NCBI GenBank assembly: GCA_900554845.1
Contig: USIY01000095.1
Coordinates: 1-7,780 of the forward strand
Origin: an uncultured Bacteroidales bacterium
Lineage (GTDB): Bacteria; Bacteroidota; Bacteroidia; Bacteroidales; Muribaculaceae
Length of the DNA: 7,780 nucleotides
Direction: 5' to 3'
A model generated the notes under the pieces. It was not told where the DNA came from and searched no databases. It saw only the letters and a list, made by a program, of their open reading frames with translations. Numbering within the stretch: position 1 is the first letter of the stretch; each line of letters begins with the position of its first letter. The translations under genes and the position numbers were made by a program. This document shows, in pieces, positions 1-5,302 of this stretch.

Positions 1-2
1 AG

Positions 3-323
3 ATAGGCCAATGGGCTCTGATAAAAGGAGGCTGCCGCGTCAACAGCAACGTGCCTCCCTATGCCGTGATGGCGCATAATCCCATCGCTTATTTCGGAGT
101 CAACGCTTTCATACTGCGGAAAGGCAAATTCTCGGAAGACACTATCGACAATATCGCAAAGTGCTTCAGGCATTTATACCAGTCCAACACCAGCAGCTTC
201 AACGCCCTCCGGCGCATCGAGGCCGATGTTGACCAAGGACCTGAACGCGACGCGATAGTAAAATTCGTCCGCGACCACAAGTACAAGCTGGCCGCCATCC
301 GTCTCGAAGACCGCGAGATGTAA
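3..323 (+). CDS. lpxA: Acyl-[ACP]--UDP-N-acetylglucosamine O-acyltransferase, C-terminal part (5' end outside window)
   Basis: LpxA is a cytoplasmic enzyme that puts the first acyl chain on UDP-GlcNAc, starting lipid A synthesis. The reading frame is open from base 3, so the ATG at 51 is internal. The 106 visible residues begin in the last turns of the left-handed beta-helix (IGQWALIKGG), continue through VPPYAVMAHNPIAYFGVN, a segment typical of Bacteroidales LpxA after the helix, and end in the alpha-helical C-terminal domain (about residues 35-95). The catalytic histidine lies in the missing part. In this phylum lpxA usually ends an lpxD-lpxC/fabZ-lpxA cluster, which would lie left of the window. 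A strong terminator 28 bases after the stop agrees with lpxA being the last gene. Recognition is from remembered family motifs. Another hexapeptide acyltransferase is possible but less likely given the AHNPIAYFGVN motif. Confidence 0.85.
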   Translation: MGQWALIKGGCRVNSNVPPYAVMAHNPIAYFGVNAFILRKGKFSEDTIDNIAKCFRHLYQSNTSSFNALRRIEADVDQGPERDAIVKFVRDHKYKLAAIRLEDREM

Positions 324-351
324 TCACCTATAAATAATCCTTTCAATATTC

Positions 352-391
352 AAAAAAATCGCGATTTGCTTGGCGGATCGCGATTTTTTTT
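352..391 (+). terminator. Intrinsic terminator of lpxA
   Basis: A stem of ATCGCGAT (358-365) with ATCGCGAT (377-384) closes an 11-base loop. It is flanked by seven A on the left and eight T on the right, so the pairing can extend to about 14 base pairs and ends in a strong U-tract. The loop contains the candidate -33 element of the next promoter, so the two signals overlap. Confidence 0.85.
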
Positions 392-400
392 GTAATTTTG
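370..400 (+). promoter_or_regulatory. Bacteroidota sigma-type promoter for the rpmB operon
   Basis: TAATTTTG at 393-400 is an exact match to the Bacteroidota -7 consensus TAnnTTTG. A TTG at 370-372, 20 bases upstream, fits the -33 element (consensus TTTG at roughly this spacing). The start of transcription would be near 407, leaving a leader of about 120 bases before rpmB. The 13 bases TTTTGTAATTTTG (388-400) recur exactly in the nadE promoter. The -33 call is less certain than the -7 call. Confidence 0.7.
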
Positions 401-525
401 CAAACGTTTTGTGGCACATCCTTAAAAGCTACTGAAAATGATGCATTTAGTAGTGATATGAGAAAGTGAGATGGCACCGGAACACCGTAGTTTAATTAAT
501 TTTAGAAAAGAACTAAGTTACAGCC
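401..525 (+). other. Long 5' leader of the rpmB operon with a hairpin and short upstream ORFs
   Basis: About 120 bases separate the predicted transcription start from rpmB. A hairpin can form at 429-453: CTACT pairs with AGTAG and AAATG with CATTT, with a 2-base bulge and a 3-base loop. A seven-codon ORF (MMHLVVI) runs from 438 to 461. A 20-codon ORF starts at 471 (MAPEHR...) and stops at 533, overlapping the rpmB start out of frame. Ribosomal protein operons are often controlled by binding of their own product to the leader, so regulation here is plausible, but I do not recognise a known leader motif and the short ORFs may be chance. Confidence 0.3.
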
Positions 526-789
526 ATGGCTAAAACTTGTCAGATCACAGGCAAAAAAGCTGCAGTGGGCAACAATGTTTCCCACTCCAAGCGTCGCACC
601 AAGCGCAAGTTCGAGGTTAACTTGCATACAAAGAAGTTCTATTGGGTAGAGCAGGATATGTGGATTGAACTCACACTCAGCTGCGCCGCCCTTCGCACCA
701 TCAACAAGATCGGTCTGAACGCCGCAATCAGAAAGGCAGAAGCCGAGGGCAACCTCGACCTCCGCGATATCAAAATCCTCTCCTTCTAA
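526..789 (+). CDS. rpmB: 50S ribosomal protein L28 (bL28)
   Basis: This is the 87-residue large-subunit protein bL28. The N-terminus MAKTCQITGKKAAVGNNVSHSK is the family signature (CxxTGK...GNxxSHS), followed by the basic stretch RRTKRKFEVNLHTKKF and the WIELTLS strand. The C-terminus ending in LDLRDIKILSF is longer than in the 78-residue E. coli protein, a usual Bacteroidota feature. The ATG has no Shine-Dalgarno sequence, as expected in this phylum, and is preceded by ACAGCC, the same context found before nadE. It is the first gene of an operon with rpmG (14 bases downstream) and the DUF4295 gene, transcribed from the promoter at about 393-400. Confidence 0.97.
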   Translation: MAKTCQITGKKAAVGNNVSHSKRRTKRKFEVNLHTKKFYWVEQDMWIELTLSCAALRTINKIGLNAAIRKAEAEGNLDLRDIKILSF

Positions 790-803
790 AGCATCTCTGA
801 ACA

Positions 804-992
804 ATGGCAAAGAAAGCAAAAGGTAATCGCGTCCAGGTAATTCTGGAGTGCACCGAACATAAGGCCAGCGGTATGCCCGGCATGTCCCGTTACATCACGA
901 CCAAAAACCGCAAGAACACAACAGGCCGTCTGGAGTTGAAGAAATACAACCCCATCCTGAAGAAATACACCATCCACAAGGAAATCAAATAA
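804..992 (+). CDS. rpmG: 50S ribosomal protein L33 (bL33), zinc-free form
   Basis: This is a 62-residue bL33 of the large ribosomal subunit, near the tRNA exit site. Family features are the early strand VQVILECTE, the stretch YITTKNRKNTTGRLELKKYNP, and the C-terminal LKKYTIHKEIK. Zinc-binding L33 has two CxxC pairs. Here only one cysteine remains (C16, in ECTEHK) and the second pair is replaced by NPILKK, so this is the C-minus form that does not need zinc. The gene lies 14 bases after rpmB and 13 before the DUF4295 gene, so all three are probably on one mRNA. The start region CTGAACAATGGCAAAGAAA is nearly identical to that of the next gene. Confidence 0.96.
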   Translation: MAKKAKGNRVQVILECTEHKASGMPGMSRYITTKNRKNTTGRLELKKYNPILKKYTIHKEIK

Positions 993-1005
993 TACCCCCT
1001 GACCA

Positions 1006-1155
1006 ATGGCAAAGAAAACAGTGGCCTCTATCCAGAAAGGTGAGGGCCGTACATATTCCAAAATCATCAAGATGGAGAAGTCGCCCAAAACCGGCGCATA
1101 TGTCTTCAAAGAGGAAATGGTTCCCAATGACGCTGTAAAAGACGCATTAAAATAA
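1006..1155 (+). CDS. DUF4295 family small basic protein, probably ribosome-associated
   Basis: This 49-residue protein begins MAKKTVASIQKGEGRTYSK, contains KMEKSPKTGAYVFKEEMV, and ends DAVKDALK. It is lysine-rich, with no signal peptide or membrane segment. I recognise it as the Bacteroidota-specific family DUF4295, which normally sits directly after rpmB and rpmG as here (13 bases after rpmG). The operon context, MAKK start, size and charge all suggest a ribosomal role. A new Bacteroidota ribosomal protein named bL38 was reported from the Flavobacterium johnsoniae ribosome structure. I think it belongs to this family, but that is from memory and not checked. A terminator follows 11 bases after the stop, so this gene ends the operon. 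In relatives ftsY often follows, but here it does not. Confidence 0.85.
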   Translation: MAKKTVASIQKGEGRTYSKIIKMEKSPKTGAYVFKEEMVPNDAVKDALK

Positions 1156-1166
1156 TCCTCTATATA

Positions 1167-1206
1167 GAAATAAAAAAGGCTGCGGATCCGCAGCCTTTTT
1201 TATTTC
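1167..1206. terminator. Bidirectional terminator, perfect 40-base palindrome
   Basis: Bases 1167-1186 (GAAATAAAAAAGGCTGCGGA) are exactly the reverse complement of 1187-1206, giving a perfect 20-base-pair inverted repeat. The GC-rich core GGCTGCGGATCCGCAGCC is flanked by six A on the left and six T on the right. It therefore works as a U-tract terminator on either strand. It lies between the stop of the DUF4295 gene (1155, plus) and the stop of the beta-barrel gene (1225, minus), so one element probably ends both convergent transcripts. Confidence 0.93.
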
Positions 1207-1224
1207 TGATATCATGCATCTGAA

Positions 1225-1725
1225 TCAAAATACATAACTGAATCCCAGTCCCACGAAAGCCCCGCTGCATTTATTCATCATACTGTACTTCCCTTGAATG
1301 TTCATCTTCAGGAAACGAGTGAAATAGATGTCGATGCCGGCTCCGAAATTAGCCCCTACTGTTGAACGATACTCCGGATCTGCTTCCGGATGAGTATAAT
1401 GCCAACTATTGTAGGTCAGACCAACCAGAGGATACAACCCGATTCCCCTTACAATCTTGAACGGGAAGTGCATGTCGCAATTCAATAAGAATCCTGAGCG
1501 ATGGTTGTTCTCAAACGACACTCCCATATCCGGAGCAAGACGGAAATGTTCGGCGAACTCCCATTGGAAGTTTGCGGATATATATCCCCCTTCATTGTAT
1601 GAACTATAACCGCCGGACACACCAACGGACTTCTCCCCTTTTCCCAAGGCCATGGCCTGCTGAGGAACAGCCATCGCCATTACTGTCAATACCCCTCCTA
1701 AAATAGCTATCAGTTTCCTTTTCAT
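1225..1725 (-). CDS. Small outer-membrane beta-barrel protein (porin family, eight-stranded type)
   Basis: The 166-residue product starts with a clear Sec signal peptide: MKRK, a hydrophobic core (about residues 5-20), and an AMA site that predicts cleavage after A26. The mature part of about 140 residues has no further hydrophobic helix. It shows alternating, aromatic-rich segments separated by turns, such as YISANFQWEF, GIGLYPLVGLTYNSW, GANFGAGIDIYFT and GAFVGLGFSYVF, and ends in phenylalanine, the usual C-terminal signal for insertion by the BAM complex. Length fits a small barrel of the OmpA/OmpX-like OMP_b-brl type. The substrate or role is unknown. It is a single gene transcribed towards the rpmB operon, sharing its terminator, and diverges from nadE. 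I found no convincing TAnnTTTG promoter on the minus strand upstream. Confidence 0.8.
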   Translation of the reverse strand: MKRKLIAILGGVLTVMAMAVPQQAMALGKGEKSVGVSGGYSSYNEGGYISANFQWEFAEHFRLAPDMGVSFENNHRSGFLLNCDMHFPFKIVRGIGLYPLVGLTYNSWHYTHPEADPEYRSTVGANFGAGIDIYFTRFLKMNIQGKYSMMNKCSGAFVGLGFSYVF

Positions 1726-1885
1726 ACCTTGATAGTTTACAGTGAAATTATATTGATTTGCAACTTGTAATACTTTTCATCGAAACAATATTACAATATT
1801 TTAACTTTAAAACATCATATTTAGTCAAAAGTTTTGTAATTTTGTCAATAAAACGGCAGATCCGCTATTAAAATTGATAACAGCC
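1726..1885. promoter_or_regulatory. Divergent intergenic region between the beta-barrel gene and nadE
   Basis: This AT-rich stretch of 160 bases must hold the promoters of both genes. The nadE promoter is clear (1837-1844). For the minus-strand gene the best -7 candidate is CAATATTA on the plus strand (1786-1793), which reads TAATATTG on the minus strand, one base off the consensus, without a -33 element at normal spacing. A short inverted repeat CAAAAGTTTTG (1826-1836) directly abuts the nadE -7 element and could be an operator. No ORF or RNA gene is evident. Confidence 0.4.
1837..1844 (+). promoter_or_regulatory. -7 promoter element of the nadE operon (TAnnTTTG)
   Basis: TAATTTTG matches the Bacteroidota -7 consensus exactly and sits 41 bases before the nadE ATG, giving a leader of roughly 35 bases. 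The preceding bases TTTTG make a 13-base identity (1832-1844) with the rpmB promoter. No clear TTTG -33 element is present at 19-21 bases upstream; the nearest is a TTTAG at about 1820, so strength is uncertain. Confidence 0.65.
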
Positions 1886-3919
1886 ATGAATAAAGAAGAA
1901 TTCCGCCCGTGCTCACAGAGCCTTACCAACGATAGTTTAGGCATGTTCAGGGTGGCCTCATGCATACCGGAAGTACGCCCGGCCGCAGTCGCCGAAAACT
2001 GTGCCGCTATAGTCGGAATGATCAGGGAATGTGCGGCTAAAGGGGTACAGTTAGCGGTGTTTCCGGAGTTATGCGTCACCGGTTACACCTGTGCGGATCT
2101 TTTCAACGACAATGCGTTGCTTAAGCAGGCTGAGCGCGCTTTGCTCTCTCTCGCGAGGGATATCGCTGAATATTCATGCACTGTAGTTGTAGGACTACCC
2201 GTTGCCCATAATGGCAGGCTCTACAATTGTTCGGCTATCATCAATAAAGATGGAATAAAAGGGATAGTACCCAAATCATATCTGCCGAATTATAATGAAT
2301 TCTATGAAAAACGTTGGTTTGCTTCCGGATTCGGCATCGACGCTCGCGTAAACATTATCGATATCGCCGATTCTTATGGGAGCGTCCCGGAATTCAGTCA
2401 TGACATTCCTTTCGGCACTAATCAGATTTTCGATATAGATGGTGTCAAGATCGGAATCGAGATATGCGAGGATCTATGGGTTCCGATACCTCCAAGTTGC
2501 AATTTATGTATGGCAGGAGCAGAGATCATAGCCAATCTGTCGGCCTCCGATGCCCTTATAGGCAAACGGGCATATGCTTTGGATCTTATAGCCAATCAGT
2601 CCGCCCGGTGCCGTTGCGGCTATGTATACGCCTCGGCCGGATTCGGAGAATCCTCCACGGATCTGGCTTTCGCAGGAAACGCTATCATCGCTGAAAACGG
2701 CAGAATATTGGAAAAGAACAACGAATTCAATCATAATCCGGACTGTAAAATTGCGGATATCGACATTCAGCATCTCGGGCACGACAGAATACATTTTTCT
2801 TCTTTCAGCGACCATTTCGACAAATTTAACGATTTTCACTTGACACACCTCTCCGGTACAACATCAAGCGACCGCAGGCCACTGGAATTTTGCCATGTCG
2901 ATCCAACACCATTCGTCGATAAAGTGGAGAGCCGGATGAACGCCCGGTGCGACGAAATCAGCTTCATCCAGGCGTGGGGACTCGCCACGCGTCTGAAAGC
3001 CATTGGATGTAAAAGTGTCGTGATAGGCATTTCAGGAGGGTTGGATTCAACGCTCGCCCTGCTTGTCACTGTCAAAGCATTCGACATGCTCGGACTGGAC
3101 CATAAAGGAATCTACGGCATCACTATGCCGGGATTCGGCACTACAGGCCGTACCAAAAGCAATGCCGATCATCTGATGGAACGGTTGGGAATAAACTGTC
3201 TGGAAATACCGATAGGTGAAGCTGTAATGCAGCATTTCAAAGATATTGACCATGATGTGGCCGTCCATGACATCACTTATGAAAACTCTCAGGCGCGTGA
3301 GCGCACTCAAATACTCATGGATTATGCCAACAAAGTGAACGGCCTTGTGATCGGCACAGGTGATCTGTCCGAACTTGCTTTGGGCTGGTGCACATATAAC
3401 GCCGACCAAATGTCGATGTACGGCGTCAACGCCTCCGTTCCAAAAACAATGGTCCGCTATCTCGTAGCAGGCTATGCCCGCAAGACTGACGACGCGGAAC
3501 TTCGCCGAATATTGCTGGATATAATCGACACCCCGATCAGTCCGGAACTGCTTCCCCCCGATAAAGAAGGAAACATTCAACAGAAAACCGAGGACAATGT
3601 CGGACCATATGAACTGCATGACTTTTTCCTGTACCATATGATGCGATTCGGCGAGGATCCGGTAAAAATCGCCGCTCTTGCCAACAAGGCTTTCGAAGGA
3701 AAATATAATTTATCTACAATATATAAGTGGCTGAAAACGTTCTATAAAAGATTTTTCAGCCAGCAATTCAAACGTTCTTGCATGCCGGATGGCGTCAAGG
3801 TTGGTTCAATATGTCTGTCGCCTCGCGGTGACTGGAGAATGCCATCGGACGCCTGTGTGAATCTATGGTTGCAAATTATCGACGCACAATGCAAAGCTGA
3901 CGGAATCAACATCAATTAA
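1886..3919 (+). CDS. nadE: Glutamine-dependent NAD(+) synthetase
   Basis: The enzyme makes NAD from deamido-NAD, ATP and glutamine in the cytoplasm. The 677 residues match the two-domain glutamine-dependent type (M. tuberculosis NadE is about the same length). The N-terminal nitrilase-like glutaminase domain (about 20-300) carries the E-K-C triad: E61 in FPELCVTGY, K130 in VPKSYLPN and C194 in EICEDLW. The C-terminal synthetase domain (about 340-677) has the ATP-pyrophosphatase loop GISGGLDS (381-388) and the GTGDLSELALGW (490-501) and YNADQMSMYGVN (504-515) segments. The open frame extends to a TTG at 1874, but the ATG at 1886 is preferred because it is preceded by ACAGCC, as in rpmB, and has a normal leader length. 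It is the first gene of an operon with the PAP2 and tsaC genes. Nothing looks broken. Confidence 0.96.
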   Translation: MNKEEFRPCSQSLTNDSLGMFRVASCIPEVRPAAVAENCAAIVGMIRECAAKGVQLAVFPELCVTGYTCADLFNDNALLKQAERALLSLARDIAEYSCTVVVGLPVAHNGRLYNCSAIINKDGIKGIVPKSYLPNYNEFYEKRWFASGFGIDARVNIIDIADSYGSVPEFSHDIPFGTNQIFDIDGVKIGIEICEDLWVPIPPSCNLCMAGAEIIANLSASDALIGKRAYALDLIANQSARCRCGYVYASAGFGESSTDLAFAGNAIIAENGRILEKNNEFNHNPDCKIADIDIQHLGHDRIHFSSFSDHFDKFNDFHLTHLSGTTSSDRRPLEFCHVDPTPFVDKVESRMNARCDEISFIQAWGLATRLKAIGCKSVVIGISGGLDSTLALLVTVKAFDMLGLDHKGIYGITMPGFGTTGRTKSNADHLMERLGINCLEIPIGEAVMQHFKDIDHDVAVHDITYENSQARERTQILMDYANKVNGLVIGTGDLSELALGWCTYNADQMSMYGVNASVPKTMVRYLVAGYARKTDDAELRRILLDIIDTPISPELLPPDKEGNIQQKTEDNVGPYELHDFFLYHMMRFGEDPVKIAALANKAFEGKYNLSTIYKWLKTFYKRFFSQQFKRSCMPDGVKVGSICLSPRGDWRMPSDACVNLWLQIIDAQCKADGININ

Positions 3920-3949
3920 TGGAATCGGTCTATAATCCGTAAAGACATC

Positions 3950-4639
3950 ATGACTTTAGACGAATCGTTCTTTCTCCTCTGCAACGGCCATCACACCCCA
4001 CTGATGGACCAGCTGATGCTTTCATATACGAGCCCTTTCACATGGATACCATTCTATGTGGCATGCTTCGCGGCATTGATTTATAAGTTCGGATGGGCCA
4101 AGGCGACTTTAATGCTTATTGTGATTCTTGGAGCCGTAGGACTGAGCGACTGGTTCTGCGCTTCGGTGTTGCGCCCTATGCTGCATCGCATGCGTCCTTC
4201 CAATCTTGACAATCCTTTCTATCAATTCGTAACCGTGATTAACGGTTATCGCGGAGGAAGATATGGGCTCCCTTCTTGTCATGCCGCCAACAGTTTCGCC
4301 CTCATTGGAGCGTTGATTACTTTCACACGATCAAAAAGATTCTCCATTATATTGATGGCATGGGGATTGCTGGTATGTTATTCTCGAATGTATGTTGGAG
4401 TGCATTATCCGTCGGACTTATTGTTGGGAGGAGCGATAGGATTGACCATCGGCATAGGCATGGCGAATCTCGTATTGTACTATGGACCCAAAATCCGCCA
4501 ATATCGTCAAAGTAAGGGATATAAAGTATATTCTTTTGAATTCTCTTTGGCCAACGGGTATTATACGCTCTCGCTTGCCCCGATCATAATTCCGGTCACC
4601 GTATTGCTTCTGACTCTTTTATACGGTCTGTTTATTTGA
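3950..4639 (+). CDS. PAP2-family membrane phosphatase
   Basis: This 229-residue protein has about six hydrophobic segments (near 32-46, 53-70, 113-127, 131-143, 156-178 and 208-228), as in integral membrane lipid phosphatases of the PAP2 family. The three motifs are visible: R75-PMLHRM-R82-P83 (KX6RP with arginine for lysine), PSCH (108-111, for PSGH), and SRMYVGVHYPSD (145-156, matching SRX5HX3D). H111 and H152 are the expected catalytic histidines. Family members dephosphorylate undecaprenyl diphosphate, phosphatidylglycerol phosphate or lipid A phosphates on the outer face of the inner membrane. The sequence alone does not tell which. The gene starts 30 bases after nadE and ends 16 bases before tsaC, so it is probably in their operon. 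Confidence 0.88.
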   Translation: MTLDESFFLLCNGHHTPLMDQLMLSYTSPFTWIPFYVACFAALIYKFGWAKATLMLIVILGAVGLSDWFCASVLRPMLHRMRPSNLDNPFYQFVTVINGYRGGRYGLPSCHAANSFALIGALITFTRSKRFSIILMAWGLLVCYSRMYVGVHYPSDLLLGGAIGLTIGIGMANLVLYYGPKIRQYRQSKGYKVYSFEFSLANGYYTLSLAPIIIPVTVLLLTLLYGLFI

Positions 4640-4655
4640 TTTTTAAGTAGCTGAT

Positions 4656-5252
4656 ATGAAAGAACTGTCCGACCATTCACAGCCACGCTACACGCGCGAG
4701 GATATATCGAAAGCATTGGAGGCTCTTCGCAACGGAGGCGTGATTCTATATCCCACGGATACAATCTGGGGTCTCGGATGTGACGCCACAAATCCTGAAG
4801 CCGTGGAAAAAGTTTATCTTATCAAAGGACGAGCCGAATCCAAGGCGATGCTGGCGCTCGTAGGCAGCGAAGGTCAACTTCAAAGCTCCGTACAGCATAT
4901 TCCTGAAATAAGTTGGGAACTCATTGAGGCAGCGGTCCATCCTTTGACCATTATTTACGACCATCCCCGCAATCTGGCTCACAATATGCTTGCTCCCGAC
5001 GGCTCGGTTGGAATAAGAATCACAAACGAGAGTTTCAGCCGGACCTTGTGCCAGCGTTTCGGCAAACCTATCGTATCCACATCCGCCAACCGCAGCGGAC
5101 AGAAGTCTCCGCGCACTTTCGCAGAAATAAGCGAAGACATAAAAAAGCATGTTGACTATATTGTCCAGTACGGCCGGTCAAGCTCAATCCCCCACACTGC
5201 CTCCAATATCGTCAAGATATCCGACGGCGGTATAGTGAAGGTAATTAGATAA
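4656..5252 (+). CDS. tsaC: L-threonylcarbamoyladenylate synthase (TsaC/YrdC family)
   Basis: The enzyme condenses threonine, bicarbonate and ATP to threonylcarbamoyl-AMP, the first step in making the t6A base next to the anticodon of ANN-decoding tRNAs. The 198 residues cover a YrdC domain only, without the extra C-terminal Sua5 domain. Visible motifs are GGVILYPTDTIWGLGCDA (27-44), the KGR of the nucleotide-binding KxR motif (57-59), GSVGIRI (116-122) and STSANRSG (141-148). The usual PGPxT motif is replaced by HPLTIIY (95-101), a variation I associate with Bacteroidota homologues. The gene is the last of the nadE-PAP2-tsaC operon (16-base gap) and is followed by a hairpin at 5276. The name Sua5/YwlC would be equally acceptable. 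Confidence 0.93.
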   Translation: MKELSDHSQPRYTREDISKALEALRNGGVILYPTDTIWGLGCDATNPEAVEKVYLIKGRAESKAMLALVGSEGQLQSSVQHIPEISWELIEAAVHPLTIIYDHPRNLAHNMLAPDGSVGIRITNESFSRTLCQRFGKPIVSTSANRSGQKSPRTFAEISEDIKKHVDYIVQYGRSSSIPHTASNIVKISDGGIVKVIR

Positions 5253-5275
5253 AATTACAAAATGGACAATTTATA

Positions 5276-5302
5276 AAGGCTCTGCGCAGATTGCAGAGCC
5301 TT
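5276..5302. terminator. Hairpin terminator between convergent tsaC and ccsBA
   Basis: AAGGCTCTGC (5276-5285) pairs perfectly with GCAGAGCCTT (5293-5302) around a 7-base loop. The minus-strand stop codon of ccsBA (5301-5303) overlaps the stem. The T-rich tail is weak in both directions (minus strand: CCTTTATAAATTG; plus strand: CCTTAGTTGT). A shared bidirectional terminator is likely, but it should be leakier than the one at 1167-1206. Confidence 0.6.

Noticed and set aside
1874..1885. TTG start that would add four residues to NadE
   Set aside because: The ATG at 1886 has the ACAGCC context seen before rpmB and a better leader length.
3047..3637. Open frame of 196 codons on the minus strand inside nadE
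   Set aside because: It is antisense to a well-conserved enzyme domain, has no recognisable motifs and no promoter or neighbour to support it.
5250..5262. TTTTGTAATTTTA on the minus strand, resembling the promoter core
   Set aside because: It differs at the critical last G, lies downstream of ccsBA and faces the 3' end of tsaC, so it is better read as a T-rich terminator tail.
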